49,695 nt of DNA from a virus. The stretch spans positions 1 through 49,695 of IMG/VR virus record IMGVR_UViG_3300037189_003791; one strand, written 5' to 3'. A model generated the notes under the pieces. It was not told the origin of the DNA. It made no database searches and worked only from the letters and a program-made list of their open reading frames with translations. The position numbers and the translations under genes are program-made. Positions 39,601 to 46,106 of the stretch are shown piece after piece (position 1 is the stretch's first letter; each line of letters starts with the position of its first letter).

Positions 39601-42600
39601 AATCCACCAACATTCGTGTCATCTGGAAATAACTATGGTGTTTACACAGGTGACGTAAACAGTGCCGGATTAGATTATGCACTCAGTGATACTATCATTA
39701 TATTGGGAACATCTTTAGGCGGTACTAGTCCAGCAAATGACTGTACTATTCTTGTAACTTCTGTAGGGGTAGACGGGTCAATATTAGGTATAGAGGTATC
39801 AGGTATACCACCAACAGTATATCAAGCTAGTTTACAGGGATCAACAGTTAAAATATTATCAGTAACAACTGAATCAGGAACAGGTGATACTCTGGTATCA
39901 TTAGACTATGCCAATAGCTCTTTATATCCAGCAGTTATTTCAGGAGCACAAGTATATTTTTATAAATCTACACATTTAACACCTTATGTTTATGATGATA
40001 CTATAAATGACGGGGCTGTGATTTGGATTTACAGTCCTAGATTATTTGGTTTATCAGTAAGTAATCAGTACTATATTGAAATCAAAGATGCAGGTATTAT
40101 TTACTCTACTGGAGATACTATTACTATTACCGGAGATTTATTGGGTGGAACTTCACCGGCTAATGATTTAATAATTACAATTACATATGCTGATCCTGGA
40201 ACAGGGGCAATAGTTTTTTATTCTTTAAATGGTGTTACTGTTGACTTGTATGAATTATATTTTGTCAAACCAATAAATTCTACTCAGGTTAAATTATACA
40301 CATCTTCTACATTATTATCACCGGTTATAGGATCAATTGATTTTACTACAAATGACGTTGTATTCTATCCTGAACCAATTGCAGGTAAACCTGGTTATAG
40401 TCAACCAATGATTTCGTTAGTTGCATACAATAATAAACTGTATCGTTGCATTGAAAGTAATACTGATACAGAGTTTGACTACGCTAAATGGGAATTATTA
40501 TACAGTGATGATCCTATGATTAATGCATTGGATAGAACATTAACATACTATCAGCCTACTGAAAGTATGCCAGGTAAAAACTTACCTTTATTAATGAGTG
40601 GGTTAGAATACCCAAATAGTACATATACTGGAAATAAGTTTGATCAGGCTATCACACTTGATGTTATACTAAATGACAAACCTTTCTATCCTAGCAATAT
40701 TGATGTTGCTGCAATTGTATGGGATGGAAATCAATTTGTAGCTGTTGGCAATACAACTAAGTATGTTATTCAAGAAGTTTTAAATGCTACCGCTTCTTTG
40801 AATGTAAACGTAGTATATGTAGAATTACCATACGCATATGACAGCATTAAAAAGGTTTCGGTATTTAATGCCACTAGAAATATAACGGTTAGCTCAGATA
40901 ACGTAGAATTAGTATTAACAGATACTTATCCTCAGTTAATATTTACTAATCAAGTATTAGAAGGTGACACATTAGTTATCACAACTTATTTTGGTGATAA
41001 TGAAGGTTACAGTATTGTTCTTCATAGCTCTAATGGAGTAGATTGGTCATTCAAAAAACTCAGTGATCAATTCTTAGATGTAAAAGATATTATATATTCA
41101 GGCTCGTTCTACGTGGTTGCAACAAACAATATCGATACTCCATTAATTATAAGTTATGATTCATATTCTTGGACTAGTGTTGGATCCTACACTGGTTATG
41201 ATATTTTTGAATATGACTCCGCAGGATTTGATACTGCTTCAGTTCAATCACCTAAGGATCAATTGAATAGTGTAGCATATTATAACAACCAGTATGTTTC
41301 TGTTGGTAAGAATATTCTATCAAGTATTAATGCCACTACATGGGATCAATCATTTAGTTTTGGATCAAGACTTACAAATACAATTAAATCTGTAAGCTAC
41401 ATAAACGGAACCTATCCAGCATTCAACGGATTTATTGCTGTTGGTTACGGTGATACTGTTACTGGAAATGAAAACACGCCTTACCCTAATATTGTACAAT
41501 ATACTAGAGTACTATTAAGCTATGATGGGATAAACTGGAACAATGTGTTCACTGGTCTACAATCTAAATGGTCGGTAGTATTTGGATCAGATACTACTAT
41601 CATAGCTGCTAGTGAAAATGGTGAAATATATTACAGTAACAATGGTTCTAACTGGGTACAAGCTACTATTAATGGAGCTCCGGTTACAGCTTCATTTAAT
41701 CATGGTATATTTGCAGCAAATAATTACATTCTTGTTGGTGATAAGGGCACAGTGGTATATAGTGCAGACGGTATAACTTGGACACAAGTTCCTTCAATAT
41801 CAAATAATAATTTACGTAAAATTTCATACAATGGCTTATATTCTAATGCTTCATATTTTATAGTAGTAGGTGATAAATCAACGATATTAAAGAGCGCCAA
41901 CTTACAAAATTGGGAAAATGAAACTTATATTAATACTGAGGATACTTTCTACGCTGTTAAAGGAGATCCTTTCTTATCAGGATATGGTCCGGAAGAATTA
42001 GTTCCTGGATTGATATATGATAATTTAAGTATGGTAGTAAGAAGCACACCTGGCTCATTATGGGATCCACTAGAATACAATAACTATGGTTTCTTTATGA
42101 AAGGAAAAACTGTAGTTTATGACGGTAATCAAGTAGTTGAGTTAGAGGACGGAACTACTCAATTCAGTTTTGCTGATTTAATGCTAAATCCTGCTCAAGT
42201 TGCAGTTTATACAATAGACGTTCAAAACTATGATCAGGCTACAAGAATATATGAAGTAAACTCTGTGGATAATCCTACTGCAGTAACAATCATAGAATCT
42301 ATCGACTGGGTTAATAAAACAGTAACTATTTCTTCTGGTTTTAACTACGGAGCATATAATATATATGTTGAAGTATATGGAGTAGGTGCAGGTAATCAAC
42401 AAGCCAAAGGTAGTTCAGATAGCGTACCTGTATATTATGATAGTAAGTTGGATGTAAGTTACATTGAAACTGATTACCCATATGATCCTAATGCATACTT
42501 AGTACCGTTAGTATATGTTAATGGAATTAAGAAAACATTTAATGTAGATTATGTGATAGTTCCTAGTTTCAATTCATCTATACAAATTCAATTTAATAGT

Positions 42601-44079
42601 GTAATTGATATTGAAACCGAATATGTAAACTTTACATTATGTGGTACTACACAAATTAATAACTTACCGCAACGTGATTATAGTATACCTGAATTACAAG
42701 TATTCCAATATATATCCGGTGCTCAAACATTTACACTTACAAATTATGTAGGAGATTCTAATCCAACCAATGCATTAGTTGAACTGAATGGAGTTAGATT
42801 AGTTCCTACTGTAGACTACACTATTATTAGTGTAACGTTGACTGTAATAACTTCATTATCTGCCGACGATGTAATTGCAGTGACAACTTTTGCAGACACC
42901 TCATCACAATATTTTGTTACTGATGAAGAAAACACAATTAACACATCTCCTATCGTTAACATCAATACATTGACAGTACCGGTAGTAGTAACTACCAATA
43001 AGAATACTGGATTTATTAGTGGTGATTCAATTATAATGGATGGTATTACTGGATCTACTCAGTTAAACGACATATTAAAATATGTTAAACCACTAGCAAC
43101 TTATGTTGAAGGTGCAACAACATATTACCCATATGAATTGTATGATGATCCAGATTTCTTATATCCTGTTATTCCTAACTTAACCGGCAAATATACCGGT
43201 GGGGGATATATTTGGAAGGCCTCAGATACTTTCCAAATCTCAAATACCAATTTTGATTTAACCGATGTAAACAGATTGTTTGTGACTGTAAGTGGACTTA
43301 GAATAACTCCTGATAAATTACGTATAAACACAAACAACAATTTACTTAATATCATTACTGATATAAGTGTAGGTGATACAGTATTGGTTACAAGCTTTAT
43401 GCCTACAGCGACACCAGATGAGGAAAGTTATTTGTTAAGTATTGATAGAAACGGTAATGCTTCAGTATACAATGCAAATATTAACAATAGAACATGGATA
43501 ACACAACCATTATATTTTAATGATACAGCAATTCATTTATTTGATGTATCTAAGTTAATTGATACCAAAACTATTAACATAGTAGCACAAAGTGACGGGA
43601 CTAAAATTTATGTTGATTTACCATATTTAATTGATGATATTAAGCAAATCTCTATAGAAAATAATAGTACCTTTACAACTATTTCTTACAGTACTCCGAC
43701 AAATCCATATGGAGCATATCTAGAGGTTCAGGATTCAGTAACTAAATTGATATTCCCTAGCATAGAAAATGTAAGTGCGGGTAATAATTTAACATTGACT
43801 TTACGTTTTGGGGATAAATTAACAATCAACGGGGAAAAGATTTTCTTCAGTATAGTTAATTATCAGGATAATACAGTATCAGGATTGATTCGAGGGGTAG
43901 ACGGTACACCGACCCGAGAATTCCACGAAACTAATAGTTTTGTTTACGGACTATCAGTAATAGATAGACTCCCTGACTATTACTATAACAAGACTTGGAA
44001 CAGTGAAATCTACAGTAATTTGGGTGATCCGCTACAAATAAGCAACACTTACCCAGCAAGATTCCTAAAAGCAAGGTAA
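27688..44079 (+). CDS. Giant baseplate/tail structural protein (5463 residues)
   Basis: One uninterrupted frame of 16.4 kb directly after gp6, the place of gp7/gp8 in T4 but with no recognisable identity to them. Its N-terminus (KVRTLDFLPDIFKTVPNQAF, IQGYIGRKFEYG) probably anchors it in the baseplate. Visible modules: a CBM5/12-like carbohydrate-binding motif at about 1874-1920 (Y..G..I.Y.N.YW...W) and perhaps again at 4237-4275; FG-GAP/integrin-like beta-propeller blades at about 2290-3000 (DNFGYSLSTNYDGTKLFVGA, GNELIIGAPYD); Gly-rich GSGY modules near 2613 and 3717; a repeated LGGTSPAND module 142 residues apart (39715 and 40141); and a BNR/Asp-box-like propeller at about 4340-4760 (VVYSADGITWTQV). 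The domains suggest a long peripheral fibre or adhesin integrated in the baseplate. Confidence 0.8.
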   Translation: MVTKVRTLDFLPDIFKTVPNQAFLSATLDQLVQQPDTQKIQGYIGRKFEYGITPSSYYVTEPNKTRSNYQLEPAIIFTQKDTSKATDFITYPEIIDALRVEGSPVNNNSNLFANEFYSWDSFTDLDKLTNFSQYYWLPTGPDSVEVRPTAIPVSSVYTLTSYIHYYQFTKDNELIPEINPTITLARGGEYYFGVDQKTDFYIQTMPGINGIDPQRNNVSTREVFGVSNNGQSKGVVTFKVPYANAQSGDVYEGLVKVDLVTTLAFNDIDGRRLSEIGTIDGVNQLLDRTLMFYGDKNSKYVNVDSFYDFTSYDQSQPVEVGFDQTIPLQLNDFFYRIVYESLDIPNDPIIRLESAGTIPINTNIQVLIGKDYSNKKFVKNVYGEIALIPQITAPLDTLYYQDSVDPLRFGVIKLIDLETDNYLNIENEILGKIGYTSPNNVKFTNGLKVNFAGNVIPASFKGKDYYVDGVGSKIVLLPVNEFVVPEPFSTGIYTAYDAAPYDLTVYSDILETPTIPDYITISRNSRSRNPWTRSNRWFHKDVIQETINHTSSSVLLSIINNETNRAKRPIIEFYPNIKLYNSGTDSKQPIDFIDFVETNGLANVAGRELVVTTGINGGTNAIQVNDTSTMTAGQAISFTGDMFTSLGVVTVDANVIYYVKEILSGTDFTISETLGGPVFDVATSITPVTIIPYCVDGKAVFDGAKVVFAVDSNIDARDKIYIVKFVTLHGGTRYYITLTKAPDGDVQYNDQTVVLFGNTAKGKSFYYDGSNWIEAQSKTLVNQPPLFDVYDKNGTSFGDQTYYNSSDFTGITLFQYAVGTGNDDPVLGFPLKYSSVNNVGDISFEVSLNTQSFHYVLNGLPVTEAVNEGYPIIYSDRSTYENQLGWQTAASPSFQYQAFEFTYYPANNNTFFVCDVPVKPVNETAWPVIRVTMGETVLDSTMYTYTVTGSTTTVTFASTPLVEIPVQILIYSDKVSATAYYVIPTNLENNIFNNEVSTLNLGDIRNHFQTIFLNSEKLTGSAFGANNYRDVPNLLRYGTKIIQNSAPLTIAGALLRNKSFSLLESLSFNSNEYVKFKSLLIDTINKTDYTVYQSDASILDDALSQISSYKTDVNAFFWSDMLPSRSSYISNTYKFSTFVDTTNFQLSRIYDFSSANYYGVLIYLSRTVDGVPRTIQLVKDIDYQISSTEAQVTIFTDLIPNDLIIINEYNQTYGSFVPNTPSKLGFYPISVPEVVYDETYISPAYFIKGHDGSYTKLYGDYIDGYLVDFRDRALYEFELRVYNNIKVKAKIPVTADEVIPGQFRTTNFTYDEILGLYSTYFLNWIGKNRIDYKSQYYSMNNPYTYNYNQSANKLDNTQINQGNWRGMYNWFFDTTTPNLTPWEMIGHANKPSWWDARYGASPYTSDNMLLWQDMEAGIDYNNGSPFVNPARVRPGLSKVLPVDSMGNLVDPMNSVVGNYDNLTFNRDWRVGDWGPAEYSYIKSSTYPFDLIKLLALCKPAKFFALGEDLDHYKFNTEFNQYLYDNRFRFSTVNAVKYGSGVAQHSYLDWVVDYIQSSGNTGYDVLTNILTNLDVRLVYRMAGFSDKDLLKFYVDKGTPNSKNNSLLIPDESYSVILHENQPFDTVTYSSVIVQKTDTGYKVFGNSQNKIYFTTYTPLLNGKYDKLTVGGETVTVTKDYIKKELIIPYNTEFPTIQALSEFLSNYGKYLTDHGFVFDVIDRGILVDWNSMIKEVLYWTQSGWEVGAIINLNPAAKRIVINKESSIVQPLTLQDQNYILNQDLIPIQIKDMNVNRNGTEFSADILNENDTASYFIANLSNIEHAIVFDNTTLFNDLIYDPNTGLRQYRILVKGVKTAEWTGTMDTKGFILNQDNIQEWQANSRYSKGVIIKYKNVYWAADDIIQPASTFQQALWKRVDYEKIQKGLLPNASSRAYESTLYYDSNSANLESDADLLGFSIIGYRPRNYLAAANLDDISQVNLYKTMVVEKGSKNAVSAIQNITLQTGGIQYETYENWAINVGQYGGILNQNFIEFTLNQNQLSGNPAIIGITKDTEVPGATQIVPLNALTNYGRSITDANILPLLDPATTNKLPSAGYVNFNDVRMYSYTYLGLNNTTLPVDQLNKNEYIWVADYKNEWQVYTPEAITFAGSPSQVINITNNLNSTATVTFDNPHGLVKDDLFIIQNYSDLLDGFYIVNQVGSITTVVVDISLSATAQTSTQSVGLAAKMISARITESNDIINTDFLNSEFVTSKLWVDQAVNGGWAVYKKTLNYQRTNFVDKPEVTVSFGSAVAYDTKLGYFISDADDGKLYRYTYSVVSQDYSLVDTISVSTGYGSAIAHSNDMMAVTLPGSTSYVYIYSLEQTKNIEAVVQQQIITITGKIAGYKIAMSGDKKYLFVPATNNAQVLVYRLDNNYTYTSTGYATNANIAIGDQTFTIAGNHTAIYNEGDKVTFANTNGTTVYKFIKAYYDSANSQTVYSIEGNFSENISSGTTAYKATYRYTSVGTVSVGGLGSSDNFGYSLSTNYDGTKLFVGAPNQDYSFNYTDEGYAYIFNRVVQNFYQSYASLTDASTTYTLAYAATNTPVVLLNEEVVDPTNYTVYTSAIDTYGSLVAGSGYTNGQYSIALTNLTGSGTGAVAQITVSGGAVTNLWLRNRGSGYAIGNELTAALPAGSSFKITVTAIKNLLTLNVPVNAGDIVTFSSGDFIQSQTLVGHDIIANPKVGVLFGRSMSNNTSGNELIIGAPYDVTNTGIEGSVYRFTNEAQKYGMIKGTTTVTLASPTSILINGYAVTLPVGIDNIISTINNAILPNIQASKTTDNKLIISLIDATLSPSNNKLNITVFDSAVYGYLGFNLYTKTQVLHDINQQNATQFGYELKFNEYNSFVVSSLVGTRYSLTSFDFTDDGNYTNDTIFDNNFTMFVDTLPNAGCAYMYDYIPTYNENIDSVGQFVLAQTVNDVITDIGNTEYYGETIAFNNYVVMIGSPNFKPGTDDGRVNIFYNQANEQDWAIYRSAGSVVDVNKLQNIQIFNNRDSSMLSTLDYIDPLQGKLFGVVRENLDFISDNDPAGYNTSTVNNKVVWGSDYVGSMWLDTSAIRFVDYHQQDLVYNSRYWGTVFPGSTVAVYTWTENDVPPITFTSTGTPYELDSYTMLSTVTNTGAVLTKYYYWVRNTDTVYAGNSLSDNVIESYITNPLGSGIPFFAAYAQNEFGLYNSAEFIQSTDSSLHIGYKQGTNDDVPHNEFQLIRDGYADDFLHGLPSLYNPVIEPEGLYRKLLDSLSGTDVRGNELPDPFLPKLLQIGTQVRPRQSFFVDRLMALQNYCMYANSVMIQFPIVEMKNPSFSGLFKATSGQNAPAFFTTYGEFYDTANYWEYVNWWATGYSDATRTDVEVPKYYDLSTLVPFTNMVAGVISNSDGKREVYVYNGIEWERVGLQLGTIQIKESLWNYTINKIGFGDNFFDTDLYDYFPSVETENIVRGLTEEVFTGDMAIYRNRSLILLFEYIITESQNYGGYLTWLNKTSFLDVQHTLRELVQSKNFQRDNDDFLYGYINEVKPYRVVLKEFSLRYTKTEVYDGDISDFDLPASYNATLDRFISPQLVFTENYKTGEYLPSDTIWQDNLYNQWFNNYGVILSSIPNYNLGTLKYFISVTSREIVVDNAFGYPTVGILQIDDEIISYTGVDRDRGILYGVIRAENNTVAAVHYPGTKIYTDLPGAVVFYTGRGYTDAPVITAYIDTNIYPVPNQKAVLKAIMSGDIVVGVEIVNPGAGYAVTPDIIVEPSIVSTFGSIDVNYISNTILVLYDNFITGDLVKYTAGTSRILGLIDGDYYYVGLTEYVGVTKPAPTGETSGSLTPIALYTSKIDAINDSHRVVMIQAGESTDNKLSLGARIIPISSNKPTRQLTTKLKFDRTSYRPQVVEWEPNGFYGALYDTRGNDASYAALLSTSIDYYSVTGETSASGHDAVFNIFNWVYGGGNNPPTFVSSGNNYGVYTGDVNSAGLDYALSDTIIILGTSLGGTSPANDCTILVTSVGVDGSILGIEVSGIPPTVYQASLQGSTVKILSVTTESGTGDTLVSLDYANSSLYPAVISGAQVYFYKSTHLTPYVYDDTINDGAVIWIYSPRLFGLSVSNQYYIEIKDAGIIYSTGDTITITGDLLGGTSPANDLIITITYADPGTGAIVFYSLNGVTVDLYELYFVKPINSTQVKLYTSSTLLSPVIGSIDFTTNDVVFYPEPIAGKPGYSQPMISLVAYNNKLYRCIESNTDTEFDYAKWELLYSDDPMINALDRTLTYYQPTESMPGKNLPLLMSGLEYPNSTYTGNKFDQAITLDVILNDKPFYPSNIDVAAIVWDGNQFVAVGNTTKYVIQEVLNATASLNVNVVYVELPYAYDSIKKVSVFNATRNITVSSDNVELVLTDTYPQLIFTNQVLEGDTLVITTYFGDNEGYSIVLHSSNGVDWSFKKLSDQFLDVKDIIYSGSFYVVATNNIDTPLIISYDSYSWTSVGSYTGYDIFEYDSAGFDTASVQSPKDQLNSVAYYNNQYVSVGKNILSSINATTWDQSFSFGSRLTNTIKSVSYINGTYPAFNGFIAVGYGDTVTGNENTPYPNIVQYTRVLLSYDGINWNNVFTGLQSKWSVVFGSDTTIIAASENGEIYYSNNGSNWVQATINGAPVTASFNHGIFAANNYILVGDKGTVVYSADGITWTQVPSISNNNLRKISYNGLYSNASYFIVVGDKSTILKSANLQNWENETYINTEDTFYAVKGDPFLSGYGPEELVPGLIYDNLSMVVRSTPGSLWDPLEYNNYGFFMKGKTVVYDGNQVVELEDGTTQFSFADLMLNPAQVAVYTIDVQNYDQATRIYEVNSVDNPTAVTIIESIDWVNKTVTISSGFNYGAYNIYVEVYGVGAGNQQAKGSSDSVPVYYDSKLDVSYIETDYPYDPNAYLVPLVYVNGIKKTFNVDYVIVPSFNSSIQIQFNSVIDIETEYVNFTLCGTTQINNLPQRDYSIPELQVFQYISGAQTFTLTNYVGDSNPTNALVELNGVRLVPTVDYTIISVTLTVITSLSADDVIAVTTFADTSSQYFVTDEENTINTSPIVNINTLTVPVVVTTNKNTGFISGDSIIMDGITGSTQLNDILKYVKPLATYVEGATTYYPYELYDDPDFLYPVIPNLTGKYTGGGYIWKASDTFQISNTNFDLTDVNRLFVTVSGLRITPDKLRINTNNNLLNIITDISVGDTVLVTSFMPTATPDEESYLLSIDRNGNASVYNANINNRTWITQPLYFNDTAIHLFDVSKLIDTKTINIVAQSDGTKIYVDLPYLIDDIKQISIENNSTFTTISYSTPTNPYGAYLEVQDSVTKLIFPSIENVSAGNNLTLTLRFGDKLTINGEKIFFSIVNYQDNTVSGLIRGVDGTPTREFHETNSFVYGLSVIDRLPDYYYNKTWNSEIYSNLGDPLQISNTYPARFLKAR

Positions 44080-44081
44080 TT

Positions 44082-44240
44082 ATGAGTGATAAATATAATA
44101 TGACAGAAAACAAAGAAAAAGAGCAGGAAAAAGCTATCCCTACTCCTGACGAGAAGGGCGGATTCATTTTTAGCTCAGTTTTAAAAGTTTTTGACCCTAA
44201 CACAAACGAAATATTAGTACAAAAAAGAGGTGACGATTAA
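44082..44240 (+). CDS. 52-residue protein related to the N-terminus of the next gene
   Basis: A short frame missing from simple length-filtered gene calls: ATG 44082 to TAA 44240, 2 bp after the giant gene, with its stop overlapping the next ATG (TAATG). It has a charged K/E-rich first half, then GGFIFSSVLKVFDPNTNEIL and VQKRGDD. The segment LKVFDPNTNEILVQKRGD matches LKITDPTTGEVIVDKKNA of the following protein position by position, so the two share a small beta-hairpin module. Tight packing between two structural genes supports expression. Function unknown; a virion assembly or attachment adaptor is an inference. Confidence 0.65.
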   Translation: MSDKYNMTENKEKEQEKAIPTPDEKGGFIFSSVLKVFDPNTNEILVQKRGDD

Positions 44241-44860
44241 TGTCAACGATAAACTATCAGCTAAAAATAGAAGGCTTTCTAAAAATTACAGATCCCACAA
44301 CTGGTGAGGTTATAGTAGATAAAAAGAATGCTATACATTACGAGAACATTTCAGAGGCCATCGCTGACACACTAAGCAGTCGCGGATACGGTGGAATCTA
44401 CAAAATGGCTTTTGGTAATGGCGGTGCAAGTATTGACAGTACAGGTGTTATTACATATTTACCGCCCAATACTACAGGACAAAATGCTGCATTATATAAT
44501 CAAACTTATACTAAAGTAGTAGACGATACTAGCGTATTAAACTCAGACCCAGCTAGAAATCGTATGATTGTTTCACATACTGTGGGCAAAGTATACAGCG
44601 ATATACTTATACAATGCTTACTAGATTACGGTGAGCCTTCAGGGCAGAGTGCATTTGATAATGGAACGCAGTTAGAATCTACGTTTACATTTGACGAAAT
44701 TGGATTACTTGCTGATTACGGAACAGACACAGCAGGGAACGAACAGACAAGATTATTGACACATGTGATTTTTCACCCTGTGCAAAAGAGTTTAAACAGA
44801 CAAATTCAGATAGATTATACTGTCCGAATTCAGAGTTTAACAAATCTAGTCGTAACGTAA
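44240..44860 (+). CDS. Conserved virion structural protein, tail/fibre-associated
   Basis: A 206-residue protein of a type found next to tail-fibre genes in marine T4-like phages. It starts with the module FLKITDPTTGEVIVDKKNAI, then SEAIADTLSSRGYGGIYKMA and FGNGGASIDSTGVITYLPPN; the C-terminal TFDEIGLLADYGT and QIQIDYTVRIQSL are beta-rich. The family role is not known to me. Position between the giant protein and the fibre gene suggests a connector at the baseplate periphery. Its start overlaps the stop of the 52-residue gene. Confidence 0.65.
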   Translation: MSTINYQLKIEGFLKITDPTTGEVIVDKKNAIHYENISEAIADTLSSRGYGGIYKMAFGNGGASIDSTGVITYLPPNTTGQNAALYNQTYTKVVDDTSVLNSDPARNRMIVSHTVGKVYSDILIQCLLDYGEPSGQSAFDNGTQLESTFTFDEIGLLADYGTDTAGNEQTRLLTHVIFHPVQKSLNRQIQIDYTVRIQSLTNLVVT

Positions 44861-44868
44861 GATAAATA
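44861..44868 (+). promoter_or_regulatory. Late promoter box GATAAATA before the tail fibre gene
   Basis: GATAAATACTTAA begins immediately after the stop of the 206-residue gene and lies 32 bp before the ATG at 44901; a GGAG stands 10 nt before that ATG. Confidence 0.55.
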
Positions 44869-44900
44869 CTTAAACTTTACAAAATCGGAGTAAAAAGACA

Positions 44901-46097
44901 ATGGCATATACAATTAGAAGAAGTGACGGTAACGTACTTTGCACAATTCAAGACGGTACAATCAATACTACAAGTTCAAGTTTGGGCTTACCTGGCAGAA
45001 ATAAATCTAGCTACGGTGAAGTTTTAGACACAAACTTTGTAAAACAGTTAGAAAGCTATGCGGCTGCAAGCCCGCCAGCTAACCCATTAAGAGGTCAGCT
45101 TTGGTTCAACACTACATCTAATGTTTTATGCGTCTGTCCTGCAGATAATACACTGGTTGCAAGCAACTGGATCACATTGACTTCAACTTCAAATGGTAGT
45201 ATCACAACAGGTAATATTACAGCGAACGGCAACATTGCAGCCAATAATGTAACTGTTACTGGTGGATTCTTTGGTGATACTATTAGTGTTAGATTAGCTA
45301 CAGTAAGTGATACAGTGACTTCAGTTAATGCAAATATTACTACTGCTAATATTTCAACTGCAAGAATTACATCAATTACTACTGGAGCGACAACTACTGC
45401 CGGTACAATAACTGGTCAATACACTGTATATGGAAATTCTAGCGGTAATGCGATGTATTTTCAAACAGGTAACATTACTTTTGCAACAAGTAGTATTAAC
45501 GGTATTAAGTGCGATAACTATATGTACGCAAATGGTGTTTCATTTAATCCAGCAGGTACCTATAATAATTCAAACGTTTATACTTACTTGAACGGTGGTA
45601 CATTTACCGGTAACATTACACCAGCTAAAGTCACAACTGCTGAATTAGCAGGTGGTGGTAATATTAGTGGTATATGGCAATTAAGTCCAGGTGCACGATT
45701 ACAAGCAACATACGCTGACTTGGCAGAACGTTTTGAAGCTGATACTGCATATGATGCAGGTACAGTTGTTGAATTGGGCGGATTAAAAGAAATTACGGCT
45801 GTTATTGATGAATTGAGTGATAAAGTATTCGGTGTTATAAGTTCAACTGCTGCGTATATGATGAATAGCATGGCAGGAGATGATAAAACTCATCCACCGG
45901 TTGCGATTAGTGGTCGTGTGCCAGTTAAAGTAATAGGTAAAGTTAAAAAAGGTGATCGTTTAGTTAGTGCAGGTAATGGTACTGCTAGAGCAGCTAAGAA
46001 AGATGAAGCTACGTCATTCAATACAATTGGTAGAAGTTTAACTGATAAAACAACTGATGGTTTAGGCGAAGTTACTGCTATTGTTATAATTAATTAA
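44901..46097 (+). CDS. Tail fibre-like protein with C-terminal G2-type domain
   Basis: A 398-residue fibre-like protein. The N-terminal 90 residues (MAYTIRRSDGNVLCTIQDGT, LRGQLWFNTTSNVLCVC) are a conserved head found on many marine phage fibres. Residues 95-260 are Thr/Asn/Gly/Ile-rich repeats (TTGNITANGNIAANNVTVTG), typical of beta-helical shafts. The C-terminus (about 273-398; ATYADLAERFEADTAYDAGT, ISGRVPVKVIGKVKKGDRLV) resembles the peptidase-G2/intramolecular-chaperone type end domain of fibres and autotransporters. Whether it self-cleaves cannot be judged. The Shine-Dalgarno is GGAG. Confidence 0.75.
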   Translation: MAYTIRRSDGNVLCTIQDGTINTTSSSLGLPGRNKSSYGEVLDTNFVKQLESYAAASPPANPLRGQLWFNTTSNVLCVCPADNTLVASNWITLTSTSNGSITTGNITANGNIAANNVTVTGGFFGDTISVRLATVSDTVTSVNANITTANISTARITSITTGATTTAGTITGQYTVYGNSSGNAMYFQTGNITFATSSINGIKCDNYMYANGVSFNPAGTYNNSNVYTYLNGGTFTGNITPAKVTTAELAGGGNISGIWQLSPGARLQATYADLAERFEADTAYDAGTVVELGGLKEITAVIDELSDKVFGVISSTAAYMMNSMAGDDKTHPPVAISGRVPVKVIGKVKKGDRLVSAGNGTARAAKKDEATSFNTIGRSLTDKTTDGLGEVTAIVIIN

Positions 46098-46106
46098 GGA
46101 TTAATA

